Shown here: positions 55,429-63,281 of the stretch, piece after piece
Layout of the letters: every line of letters begins with the position of its first letter
Numbering within the stretch: the stretch's first letter is position 1
NCBI GenBank assembly: GCA_900548515.1
Contig: URKU01000004.1
Coordinates: forward strand, 1-64,000
Direction of reading: 5' to 3'
Origin: an uncultured Collinsella sp.
Lineage (GTDB): Bacteria > Actinomycetota > Coriobacteriia > Coriobacteriales > Coriobacteriaceae
DNA length: 64,000 bases
Position numbers and translations under genes: made by a program
Notes under the pieces: model-generated
Seen by the model: the letters and a program-made list of their open reading frames with translations, nothing else
What the model was told of the DNA's origin: nothing
Database searches by the model: none

Positions 55429-56322
55429 ATGGAATCCGTGAATGTTTGGAGCGCGCAAATCTCATCATTGCCTGGAGTCATCCCTATCCCCCTCGACCCA
55501 AGCTACCTTCGCAGTGAACCAAATAACCGCCTGAGCGTCCTAAGCTCAGATGGGAAACAAATCTATACGATCCTCAACAGGGTCGCTAAAGAGATTCTTG
55601 ACTTATGCGACGGCACCTGCGATTTGCCCAAAATTCTCCGTCTGTTCCAAGAAAAATACCCAGATCAACCGCGCGAGACGCTAGCGCATGACCTGGCCCA
55701 AACCCTGCATAGCCTGACCGTAAACTGTCTTATCGTTTGGAAGAAAGAAGGGAGATATATGAACGACCCTTTCGGCTCCGATTACCTAACATCGGTGAAT
55801 CCCGACGAGCTGCTTATTCTCGCGGACGCGAGCAGGTTTGCTGAAATCGAAGAGGCGGCTGCAAAATCCCTCTCTGCAAAACAGTCCAAAAATGGCAATA
55901 GGATCTATTTCTCTGAGTTCGACGTTGAGCCCGAATTGGAGAACTTTCTGGTTCTTCGCCAAAGGCTCTTTTCCTTTACCCATGATTATTTTCTACTCAC
56001 GAGCCAGTCCGGAGAAATTAATGGATTGATAATATGCGAGCCGGCCACTAATCCCGCCGGCCGCAGCGTCATCATCAAATTTATCTCATGCAGCTCCACG
56101 CTGCTTGCCGGTGTGCTCGACCGCCTTGCGGAATACTACGGATCTTCCGCTCCCAAAGCCTACCGCGCGCTCAGAATTGACGCGCCTGATTCCACCCCAA
56201 TCGCCGAACAACTTGACCATTCCGACCAGCGCCTTGGCTTTTCCTTAGTCGGCACCCTGCCCAATGAGCTCGACTCGGGCGACGTCAAGCTGTTTGTTCG
56301 CCCGCTCGATAAGAAGCAATAA
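55429..56322 (+). CDS. RRE (PqqD-like) domain protein with C-terminal acyltransferase-like region
   Basis: A 297-residue protein. Residues ~33-104 (RLSVLSSDGKQIYTILNRVA, LCDGTCDLPKIL, TLAHDLAQTLHSLTVNCLI) match the PqqD fold that binds RiPP leader peptides. The rest (about residues 115-297) has beta-alpha segments such as GLIICEP and VIIKFISCSSTLLAGVLDRLAEYYG that recall GNAT acetyltransferases, but no certain catalytic motif is visible. ATG 55429 has AAAGGAG four bases upstream. Its stop overlaps the next start (TAATG). It probably presents the locus A precursor to the radical SAM enzyme. Confidence 0.7.
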   Translation: MESVNVWSAQISSLPGVIPIPLDPSYLRSEPNNRLSVLSSDGKQIYTILNRVAKEILDLCDGTCDLPKILRLFQEKYPDQPRETLAHDLAQTLHSLTVNCLIVWKKEGRYMNDPFGSDYLTSVNPDELLILADASRFAEIEEAAAKSLSAKQSKNGNRIYFSEFDVEPELENFLVLRQRLFSFTHDYFLLTSQSGEINGLIICEPATNPAGRSVIIKFISCSSTLLAGVLDRLAEYYGSSAPKAYRALRIDAPDSTPIAEQLDHSDQRLGFSLVGTLPNELDSGDVKLFVRPLDKKQ

Positions 56323-57368
56323 TGAGCATGCCGGCAATAATCGGAGCGCCCCACAGCGTTGCGCTCGACATTACAAACAAATGCAACCTTCGTTGTCTAC
56401 ACTGCTTCAACAACAGTGGAGAAAACGATGTCGTCGCGAACGAATTATCCGACAACGAAGTCCTCGAACTCGTCGACTCGATTTGTCAAATGCACCCCTT
56501 TAGCTTCTGCTTCTGCGGAGGCGAGACCCTCCTGCGAAAGGATCTTGTCATCGAGTCCTTGCGGCGGCTCAGCGCATCTGGCGTCAAATGCAACCTCGTG
56601 TCAAACGGTCTGCTCGCAAACTCAAATACTTTGCATGAGCTCGAACGCGCCGGTTTAAACGGCATACAGTTTAGCCTCGATGGCCTACGCGATTCTCACG
56701 AACATATGCGAGGACTCTCGGGATTATACGACCGGGTGCTCGACGCCATCGATATCACGCTGAACGAAACCTCACTGCACCTTTCAATTGCCTTTTGTCC
56801 GACATCGTTCAATGTCGACGATTTCAAACCAGTTTGCACGATGCTTCGAGACAAGCTGAAATCGTCGGGTAGAACTGACCGAATTGACCTTAGAGTTCAG
56901 CCGCTCATGCTCCTCGGTAGAGCCCGAAGAAACCGCACGATTCGCCCTTCGAATAATCAATACCGTCGGCTAGTCAACACGATCAATGACCTTCGATACG
57001 ATCCGGACTATCGAGGCTATTTCATGCTTGAGTGGGGCGACCCCATCGACCACTTGGTCAGATTCCCTCAACTGCAAATGCAATTTGACCAAGTGGCCAT
57101 CCACGCCAATGGCGATATCGTCGCATCCCCCTATATACCTCTCATCATCGGAAACGTTCGCAAACACAGCCTTCAGGAATACTACGATGCCGGAATGGCA
57201 ACCGTTTGGGATAAGCCCGTTGTTACCGCGTTGGCCAATCGTATGCACTCGATTGACGAGATGGAAGAGATCTCATCGTTGATTGCAGACATCAATATGG
57301 ACGGCGACCTCTATATCGACCTGATCGACGATGATCTAGGCGACCTGAGCGTCCTGTCACAATTCTAA
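56322..57368 (+). CDS. Radical SAM peptide-modifying enzyme (locus A)
   Basis: A 348-residue radical SAM protein with CNLRCLHC (residues 21-28), CGGE (65-68) and FSLDG near 120. The C-terminal part has the shape of a SPASM/twitch domain (VAIHANGDIVASPYIPLIIGN) but where auxiliary cluster cysteines are expected there are none, so only the SAM cluster is predicted. It is translationally coupled to the RRE protein and is followed 12 bases later by the small precursor. Since the precursor has no Cys, thioether formation is excluded; epimerisation or C-C bond formation is possible. The reaction is not known. Confidence 0.8.
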   Translation: MSMPAIIGAPHSVALDITNKCNLRCLHCFNNSGENDVVANELSDNEVLELVDSICQMHPFSFCFCGGETLLRKDLVIESLRRLSASGVKCNLVSNGLLANSNTLHELERAGLNGIQFSLDGLRDSHEHMRGLSGLYDRVLDAIDITLNETSLHLSIAFCPTSFNVDDFKPVCTMLRDKLKSSGRTDRIDLRVQPLMLLGRARRNRTIRPSNNQYRRLVNTINDLRYDPDYRGYFMLEWGDPIDHLVRFPQLQMQFDQVAIHANGDIVASPYIPLIIGNVRKHSLQEYYDAGMATVWDKPVVTALANRMHSIDEMEEISSLIADINMDGDLYIDLIDDDLGDLSVLSQF

Positions 57369-57380
57369 GGAGATGTTCCC

Positions 57381-57563
57381 ATGTATGAGACCCCAGAAGT
57401 AGAGAAGATGGATTCCAAAACCGGCCCCGTTCCCGTTGTGGTCAACTTTGCAGCCGTCGTGGATAACGTAGTCGCAGCCGTCTATGATGCCGTCGTTGCG
57501 GCCTACGCATTCTGGTACTCGGCAGACAACGACGGCACCGGGACGAGTGCAGCACAGAACTAG
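57381..57563 (+). CDS. Putative RiPP precursor peptide (locus A), 60 residues
   Basis: Small acidic-hydrophobic peptide directly after the radical SAM gene, with AAGGAG eight bases before ATG 57381. It begins MYETPEVEKMD, a leader-like start, and continues with three octads: AAVVDNVV, AAVYDAVV and AAYAFWYS (residues 24-47), then a short Asp/Gly/Thr tail. There are no Cys, and only one Ser within the octads, so lanthionines and sactionines are ruled out. Size, position and repeat suggest the substrate of the two preceding proteins; where the core begins is unknown. No second copy was seen nearby. Confidence 0.75.
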   Translation: MYETPEVEKMDSKTGPVPVVVNFAAVVDNVVAAVYDAVVAAYAFWYSADNDGTGTSAAQN

Positions 57564-58140
57564 TCGCCGGCTCATCGAGCAATCGCCTCGCCTATCACTG
57601 CATGCGATTGACTGCGCAGCCCCAGCCAACGCCCAAAGCGCCTTGAAGAGCTGCTTGTAACATTCGTTCATTCAACAGCGAGATCTCTTCACCATTCTCG
57701 GCCGGCCCGACAGATCGACACATCAGTCGGGCCGGCCAGACTTATACAACGCGGCGACTCCGCTCACGCCACCCCCCGAAACTCACGCTGTCATCACACG
57801 GGCAATCAACAGTGAATCCTGTTATGCGACATGGGCAAACGGCCACGTGCGCGATTAAAACGAATTCACTTAACAGACTTCAAGAATGCTTTAGCACCGC
57901 AGGATGGCCATACGCGGAGCGCGGCACGCATAAGCCAAAAGCGGCATTAAAAGCCATCCCCTTCCCTGCTGAATGCGCGTCCTAGCCCATCAACCGGTCG
58001 GACCATCGCGAAGATGATCCGTGCTTCCATACTGCAATGCGATATCAAGCATCACGAATAGTCCCCGCCCAACGGGGTTCTCCCCTCCGCAGGCGTTTCG
58101 GAACCCGCCCCCATCCCAAATTCCCACGCAGCGGCCGCGT
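57564..58140. other. Gene-free region after locus A
   Basis: No credible gene on either strand. The only structure seen is a perfect 12-base inverted repeat at 57700-57737 (listed separately). GC content rises toward 58140, where a GC-rich gene begins. Confidence 0.5.
57700..57737 (+). terminator. Hairpin after the locus A precursor
   Basis: GGCCGGCCCGAC and GTCGGGCCGGCC (57700-57711, 57726-57737) pair perfectly around a 14-base loop. There is no T-run, so it may protect the 3' end of the transcript rather than terminate on its own. Confidence 0.55.
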
Positions 58141-58629
58141 TCACCGCCGCCGCGGGGGCCCTAGCTCCCCCGCGGCGCGGGCACGGGCGGCGAGGTCGGA
58201 TGTGAAAGCCGGACCGCAGAGGTATCGAGCGCACGCGGCCAGGGCCTCGAGGGCGCCTGGCGGGTAGGGAGATCCGAGCATGAGGCAGGACAACGCGCAG
58301 GCCCGCAAAAGGTTCACGAGCTCCCCCGCGACGCGGCAGACCCTCGGCTGCCCCTCGTAAAGGATGCAGAAGACACGGTCGAGGTCCGACGGTTCGACCA
58401 GGCTGTACCGGCAGTCCGCGTACAGTGCGCAGCCCCTCCCGCGCGGGTCGCCGTCCGAGTCCTCATCCGGCTCATGATGGCGCACCTCGACCCAAAGGCC
58501 CTCCAACACATCGTCGAACCCGAAATCGAGCTCCGCCTGGACGCTCTCGCCGAACGCATCGCCCAGGGCGAGCTCCGGCACCTTCGTCACACGGCCGTCC
58601 AGCCACTCAATCTCTGTCATCGCGCGCAT
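58141..58629 (-). CDS. Hypothetical protein, GC-rich
   Basis: A 162-residue soluble-looking protein of unknown family, beginning MRAMTEIEWLDGRVTKV with an acidic middle (HHEPDEDSDGDPRG) and a Cys-rich second half (CALYADC, CRVAG, ACALSC). GGAAGGGG lies eight bases before ATG 58627-58629; ATG three codons later is an alternative. The strong GC bias at third codon positions suggests a real gene long resident in a high-GC host, unlike the AT-rich loci on either side. It may be host DNA or a separate insertion. Confidence 0.55.
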   Translation of the reverse strand: MRAMTEIEWLDGRVTKVPELALGDAFGESVQAELDFGFDDVLEGLWVEVRHHEPDEDSDGDPRGRGCALYADCRYSLVEPSDLDRVFCILYEGQPRVCRVAGELVNLLRACALSCLMLGSPYPPGALEALAACARYLCGPAFTSDLAARARAAGELGPPRRR

Positions 58630-59123
58630 GGTCCAAGCCCCTTCCGACACGGGATTGTCAGCTCAACCCGACCCTTACCCATACGGACGAACATAACTCG
58701 CCAGGGGAAGCCCCTGAAGGCCGTGCGCCACAACATGAGGCCGAATCCGCCCCCGGCTGGACAGGCCAACAACGAAGGAGCACACGGAACCGGCGCGGCG
58801 TTACAACCGTCCCGGCAAGCGTGTCACTTGGCCAAGTCATGATGCCGACAAACCCGGAAATGCTCCAACGGAGCGCCGAACGAGGGTAACAATATAAAGC
58901 CGTGCAACACGCGTTGGACGACCAGAACAACCCAAACAAAGGCCTGCCGGTCCCACCTTCAAGCCCAATAGCAAAATGTGCATCAGCGGATTTGCAGCGA
59001 TACAAGTCTCAACCATCACACCGCAGCGCGCCTAGTCCCACTCATCCTACTGCAAATGTCCCAGAACGAGAAAACGACCAGCTTAACATGCCACCCTTTA
59101 TATCCGCACGCGCGTAATTCAAC
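58630..59123. other. Gene-free region between the hypothetical gene and locus B
   Basis: Short frames exist on both strands but none has a plausible Shine-Dalgarno, a recognisable domain or coding-like codon use. No hairpin or repeat stands out. Confidence 0.5.
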
Positions 59124-59750
59124 TCATAAGGACCGGCTATCCCTTACCTGTGACACAATCTCAAACGCACAGAACAGAATCATCAGTCCAATCATCGCAT
59201 ATGAGGCAGCCGGACCTTCAAGCACTATTCCACAAAGAACAATCTCCGCGCCGCCAATAAGAACTGTTATCAGGCGCTCTGCCTTTTTGCTCTCGCCGCT
59301 CGCATAAAAAGGCGGCAAAGCGCACAAGATCACATATAGACCGGGAAGGGAATACAGGATCGATAGTCCAAGCCCCCCATCAACCGCAGTGTTTTGCGTA
59401 AGAATCAACTGAACCCAAACGGCAATTATCACTGAGCAGGTTGTCGATAAAAGAAGACTAGAAATATAGCACGCAACAAAGTCCCGTCGCATTCGAACAG
59501 AGAAATCCGCGAACTCTCTTCGCCGCGTGGAAACAATAAGGTACACAGAAATTGCAATAGAACCAATCAGAGAAAACAGCGGAACAACCAGCAATTCAAG
59601 CTTATTACCCCATCGATCAACCACACCCCCACTCCAATGAGCGGGAATTGTATCAGGGAGGACTGACCAAGCCGCCCATAGAATCAGAAATGGAAGAATA
59701 GAGAGGATGAAAGATGATAACACTGCAGTAATTTTTTTTGAGGCTCTCAT
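59124..59750 (-). CDS. DUF1648 / SdpI-like membrane protein (locus B)
   Basis: A 208-residue polytopic protein with about six hydrophobic segments. The loop PDTIPAHWSGGVVDRWGNK (residues ~33-51) is the DUF1648 signature shared by SdpI, the immunity protein for the toxin SdpC, and related sensors. ATG 59748-59750 has AAGGAG eleven bases upstream. It diverges from the locus B precursor across a short promoter region with a palindrome, which fits an immunity gene, but function is inferred. Confidence 0.75.
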   Translation of the reverse strand: MRASKKITAVLSSFILSILPFLILWAAWSVLPDTIPAHWSGGVVDRWGNKLELLVVPLFSLIGSIAISVYLIVSTRRREFADFSVRMRRDFVACYISSLLLSTTCSVIIAVWVQLILTQNTAVDGGLGLSILYSLPGLYVILCALPPFYASGESKKAERLITVLIGGAEIVLCGIVLEGPAASYAMIGLMILFCAFEIVSQVRDSRSL

Positions 59751-59948
59751 CGATTCCGCGTCTCCTTGCGCACCCACATTCCACTCCGCCTTAAATCAAG
59801 TATAAATAAAAACTTGAATGCAAGTTTGTTTTGATTAGTATGGAAACTATATCCATTTAGTTCTAATTTGTTCGTAGTATCAAATCGATACCGACACTAG
59901 CATGACGTAGTCTTTCAAGACAGCTATTCAACATTGGAGGTCACCGCT
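59751..59948. promoter_or_regulatory. Divergent regulatory region of locus B
   Basis: AT-rich spacer with the palindrome ACTTGAATGCAAGT (59812-59825) and a further CAAGT at 59797-59801. Plus-strand promoter candidates are TTGAAT/TAGTAT (16-base spacer, from 59814) and TTGTTT/TATATC (16-base spacer, from 59825). The palindrome overlaps these, as an operator would. Confidence 0.4.
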
Positions 59949-60674
59949 ATGGACAATGTGAACCACCTAAACGAACTCTCAATACAGTCCCAGCTTAGCA
60001 TCCTTGAAAAACTGGTCGCGGACGCGGAACAATCTACCGACGCAAGACGCGATTTCGAAGCTCAGCCTCGTGCCGTATTCCAGAAATATGGAATTACAGA
60101 CCTCCAAATCAAAGCGGGAAATCGAAAAGTCTCTCTGTACGAACTGGTGGAGTCAACCGAAAAGGAGGCGCGTGTCCCCGTTGCACGCGCAGTATATCGT
60201 CGTATCCAACTTGCATATTATGACGAGGACAACGAAGCTGAGCCGCAAACGATACCTCTCGTAAACGTTGTACTTAATGCAAACGCAGTAACGAACGCAA
60301 ACATCATTCTGAACGCAAACGGAATGGCAAACGCAAACGCGAATGCTCAAAACAACGCCAACCTTAAGTACGACGTCAACACAATGGGCTATGGATCAGC
60401 TATTTTTATGAACAAACCTGATGTTGTTGAACTATCGGAATCGTACAAACAAACTTCTGTTTTCAGGAAATTTGATCAAGAGGGCTTGAGTGCAGCGAGG
60501 CAAGCAGCCATGCTTAAAACAGCAATCAAGAATTCCAGCTCCAATACCATCAACCCCGAAGGGGCTTCCAATGGGGTCGCCCGCGGGTATTATCGCTCCG
60601 TCGAATTCGAAGTTACTTACTCCGAGAACGAAGGCACCTTGGTAATCACCGACGCCCGTTTGCTCGCGGCATGA
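59949..60674 (+). CDS. Putative RiPP precursor with internal Asn-rich hexad repeat (locus B)
   Basis: A 241-residue protein. Residues ~22-50 (KLVADAEQSTDARRDFEAQ, then PRAVFQKYGI) resemble nitrile-hydratase/Nif11-type leaders. Residues 106-138 contain 13 Asn in 33 residues as hexads LNANAV, TNANII, LNANGM, ANANAN, AQNNAN; Asn falls at 106, 112, 118, 124, 130, 136 and at 110, 116, 122, 128. A follower of 103 residues without known domain ends it. ATG 59949 has GGAGG eight bases upstream. The stop overlaps the radical SAM start (ATGA). There is no Cys at all. It is the likely substrate of the next two enzymes. Confidence 0.75.
   Translation: MDNVNHLNELSIQSQLSILEKLVADAEQSTDARRDFEAQPRAVFQKYGITDLQIKAGNRKVSLYELVESTEKEARVPVARAVYRRIQLAYYDEDNEAEPQTIPLVNVVLNANAVTNANIILNANGMANANANAQNNANLKYDVNTMGYGSAIFMNKPDVVELSESYKQTSVFRKFDQEGLSAARQAAMLKTAIKNSSSNTINPEGASNGVARGYYRSVEFEVTYSENEGTLVITDARLLAA
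60264..60362 (+). repeat. Codon-level repeat encoding the Asn-rich hexads
   Basis: The DNA repeats GCAAACG words (AATGCAAACGCA, GAACGCAAAC, GGCAAACGCAAACG) in an 18-base period for most of this span, so the array could expand or shrink by slippage. Confidence 0.6.
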
Positions 60675-61750
60675 TTTCCGAAAGCTCGCAGCACGTGCTG
60701 TTCCGCAGACCTCGAATGCTGACATTTATAACAACATATAAATGTGGCGCTGTGTGTGATCATTGTCTGATGAGCTGCACTCCGAACAACAGTGACAGGC
60801 TTACTCTTCCCCAAATGCGGCAATTCATCGATAGCTTCGCCGAAGTATGCGTCGGAAGTGGTGTTGTTGTGTTTACGGGCGGAGAATGCACCCTTCTTGG
60901 CGATGACCTTCTCGAGGCCATCGCATATGCGAATTCTTTAGGACTCTTTACTCGAATTGTAACGAATGCGTGGTGGGAAAAAAGCGAAAGAGACGCAGAA
61001 ACGTTCCTCAACGAATTGAAGTCATGTGGCCTTGACGAAATCAATATCAGCTGCGACGACTTTCATGCGGAATATATACCCCTCGAGAATGTGCGCAACC
61101 TTTGGAACTCAGCAAAAACAATGGGCTTTCAAACTCTCGGCATTGCGGTCTGCAGAGATAACAACAGTACAATCAGCCCGGCATACCTGTGCAAGTACCT
61201 TAATGAAGACATTCCACTCCTGCATCAGTTCGACGATAATACCCAGCCTCCCAGCGCGCCAGCCCGCTTCATCACGGATTCAGGCATCACGCGAATTGGG
61301 CGCGCACGAAATCTCAGTCTCAACCAAAATGCGCGACCGCAGGCACGTCTCTTAGCGTCACACTGTTCCGACTGCGGCCGAGACTTCGTTATTTCCCCAA
61401 ACTGCCATCTTGCACCCTGCTGCGGAATAAATGCAGAGGGAACTTGGCTTTTCGATCTTGGCAAAATCAATCTGACGGATGACATTAATGAACTGCAGCT
61501 GCTCCTACTTAATTACATACAATACATAGGACCAGGAGGGCTGCTGAAGCACTTGCGCACGAGCGGAGGCCTTTCTTCATTTGGGCGCTCAAGCTACCTC
61601 TCTCAATGCGAGATTTGCGAAGACATCGCCCTCTCGAAAGAGGCACAGACCTGTCTTGCAAAGCTAGCTCCTAAACTGGCAGCCGACTTGATTGTCGAGA
61701 CTAAATTCGAGACTACCTTTATCGGAAATGGGTCTGATATACATGATTGA
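60671..61750 (+). CDS. Radical SAM peptide-modifying enzyme (locus B)
   Basis: A 359-residue radical SAM protein with CGAVCDHC at residues 25-32 plus C36, GGEC at 70-73 and the motif SCDDFHAEYIP (127-137) seen in some radical SAM families. The C-terminal half has seven more cysteines (232, 235, 245, 250, 251, 313, 316), suggesting one or two auxiliary iron-sulfur clusters. The start ATG 60671 overlaps the precursor stop; no own Shine-Dalgarno is visible, so translation is coupled. Epimerisation of the precursor, as done by PoyD-type enzymes on similar repeats, is a hypothesis only. Confidence 0.78.
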   Translation: MISESSQHVLFRRPRMLTFITTYKCGAVCDHCLMSCTPNNSDRLTLPQMRQFIDSFAEVCVGSGVVVFTGGECTLLGDDLLEAIAYANSLGLFTRIVTNAWWEKSERDAETFLNELKSCGLDEINISCDDFHAEYIPLENVRNLWNSAKTMGFQTLGIAVCRDNNSTISPAYLCKYLNEDIPLLHQFDDNTQPPSAPARFITDSGITRIGRARNLSLNQNARPQARLLASHCSDCGRDFVISPNCHLAPCCGINAEGTWLFDLGKINLTDDINELQLLLLNYIQYIGPGGLLKHLRTSGGLSSFGRSSYLSQCEICEDIALSKEAQTCLAKLAPKLAADLIVETKFETTFIGNGSDIHD

Positions 61751-62885
61751 AGTGCTACCCTCTTTAAATTCGCTCTCGAGTAATCCACTCCGTAGATTGG
61801 ACACTCTTGGAGTAACAGATTTTTTAGACACACTTGACATATCTATAGATCCTTTTGAATGCGCGCATCGCATCTGGGATCAACTTGACAGGGAGCATCA
61901 AGAGATCGTCTCCTTCCTGATGCTAGGTGGAGAGATTGATCTCGATTCAGAAGTGGCAAAAAGAAGTCTGCTGAAAGGCACTGTTGAAACCATAGCCTCA
62001 CTCGGGCTGCTAAGCAAGCACAATGGCAATGCCTCCCTTTCCGGTTTATCTCTAATCCGATATCATGGCATCTGGCTTTTTGCCGATGCGCCATCACCCT
62101 CGCCTTTACTATATTTTGGCTCTGATTCAATTGGGCTCGCTCGTCGGCTAAGCCCATCCCCCGGAAAGAATGCCTTAGACCTCTGCTCTGGACCAGGCAT
62201 CCAGGCACTCATACTGGCAAAATCTGGAATGCACGTCACGGCGATAGATATCAATCCAATCGCCTCAGAAATCTGCCAACTAAACGCACTGGTCAATGGT
62301 ATTAGCGAAGATTTAACTGTTCTAACCGGAAGTCTCTACAACGCACTAAACAATATCGAAAGCTCTTGCAGCTATGAACTCATTACGGTGAATCCTCCTT
62401 TGCTCCCAATCCCAGAAGACGTACCATACCCCTTCGTTGGCGATGGCGGCCCAGATGGCCTCAACATCACAAGCAAGGTTATTCGAGGTGCAGGAGATAA
62501 ACTCACTGATAGCGGATACCTCTCTGCAATTGGAATGATTGGCCTTGGAACCAACAATCAATCAGCATTTGAACGAATACAGAACGATTTGTTGCAAGCT
62601 GGCCTCAATGGCGTCTTGACAATAATCTCGAGCTTTAACCTCGGACCCCAATCTGGCTGGATCGACGGTATCGCATGCACATCTGTTGCACATGCTCCAG
62701 GAAAATATTCCAGCAAAGAGGAGGCTGTAAAACAGATATCGCGCGCATACAAAAAAATCCACTACGACCGCGTCTGCACCTATCACTTGAAGGCGTGGAG
62801 GGAGAGACAGCCCTTTCAAAATCCCATCCTAACGATTCAAGACTGCTCCGCAGATGGCAACCCACTTGGCCCCTGGATCCTCTAA
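61743..62885 (+). CDS. Class I SAM-dependent methyltransferase, PrmB/HemK-like (locus B)
   Basis: A 380-residue methyltransferase. A helical N-terminal region of ~130 residues precedes the Rossmann domain with motif I LDLCSGPGIQALILA (145-159), the acidic end of strand 2 in AIDINP (D169) and NPPL at 217-220. The NPP(Y/L) motif marks enzymes that methylate amide or amino nitrogen (HemK/PrmC, DNA N6-adenine). ATG 61743 overlaps the radical SAM stop by eight bases; ATG 61728 is also possible and neither has a good Shine-Dalgarno. N-methylation of precursor Asn is a reasonable inference. Confidence 0.78.
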   Translation: MIEVLPSLNSLSSNPLRRLDTLGVTDFLDTLDISIDPFECAHRIWDQLDREHQEIVSFLMLGGEIDLDSEVAKRSLLKGTVETIASLGLLSKHNGNASLSGLSLIRYHGIWLFADAPSPSPLLYFGSDSIGLARRLSPSPGKNALDLCSGPGIQALILAKSGMHVTAIDINPIASEICQLNALVNGISEDLTVLTGSLYNALNNIESSCSYELITVNPPLLPIPEDVPYPFVGDGGPDGLNITSKVIRGAGDKLTDSGYLSAIGMIGLGTNNQSAFERIQNDLLQAGLNGVLTIISSFNLGPQSGWIDGIACTSVAHAPGKYSSKEEAVKQISRAYKKIHYDRVCTYHLKAWRERQPFQNPILTIQDCSADGNPLGPWIL

Positions 62886-62911
62886 AGCATCCGTCATACG
62901 AAAGCAGGTCA

Positions 62912-62949
62912 ATAGGCTGCGCGCCACTCTCTGATGACGCGCAGCCTAT
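62912..62949 (+). terminator. Hairpin at the end of the locus B operon
   Basis: ATAGGCTGCGCG and CGCGCAGCCTAT (62912-62923, 62938-62949) form a perfect 12-base stem with a 14-base loop, 27 bases after the methyltransferase stop. It lacks a T-run, like the hairpin of locus A. Confidence 0.6.
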
Positions 62950-63152
62950 CTCATTTCCCCCGCGCTTTACCGAGCCCGACTCACACCTCATAGTTGGCAC
63001 CGGTTTTCAAAATGCAAGATTCCGCATACAAAATCACTTCTTCTGTCTAGGTGGCAGACCTACGATTTTTGTAGTATAAAGTTCCTCTCAATGCCTTCAA
63101 TCTATTTCGAGATTGAGAAGAACTTGCATCGGGTTTCATAGAAGCGATATAG

Positions 63153-63281
63153 ATGATACGTTTTGTCCTATCTATATTCCGACATACATCAGGATGCCTC
63201 GTCTTTATCGTCATTTCAATAGTCGGCTTGGCCCTTTCCCACATTGCCCCCTTTTTGAACGGTAAATTAATTGACTTCCCG
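63153..63281 (+). pseudogene. N-terminal stump of an ABC exporter (locus B)
   Basis: From ATG 63153 about 43 residues encode one membrane helix (CLVFIVISIVGLALSHIAPF) and LNGKLIDF, which aligns with LNGGFVDF at the same place in the intact locus A exporter. After 63281 the frame continues only into GC-rich unrelated sequence. The exporter has been truncated, probably by recombination at the island edge. Confidence 0.7.

Noticed and set aside
57381..57563. Locus A precursor as a lanthipeptide or sactipeptide
   Set aside because: It has no Cys, and no LanB, LanC or LanM gene is present.
57357..57671. Minus-strand frame opposite the 60-residue precursor
   Set aside because: The plus-strand peptide has a strong Shine-Dalgarno and follows its enzyme genes; the opposite frame has neither.
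58425..59117. Several plus-strand frames of 70-150 codons
   Set aside because: Pro/Arg/Ser-rich, antisense to the hypothetical gene or without any start signal.
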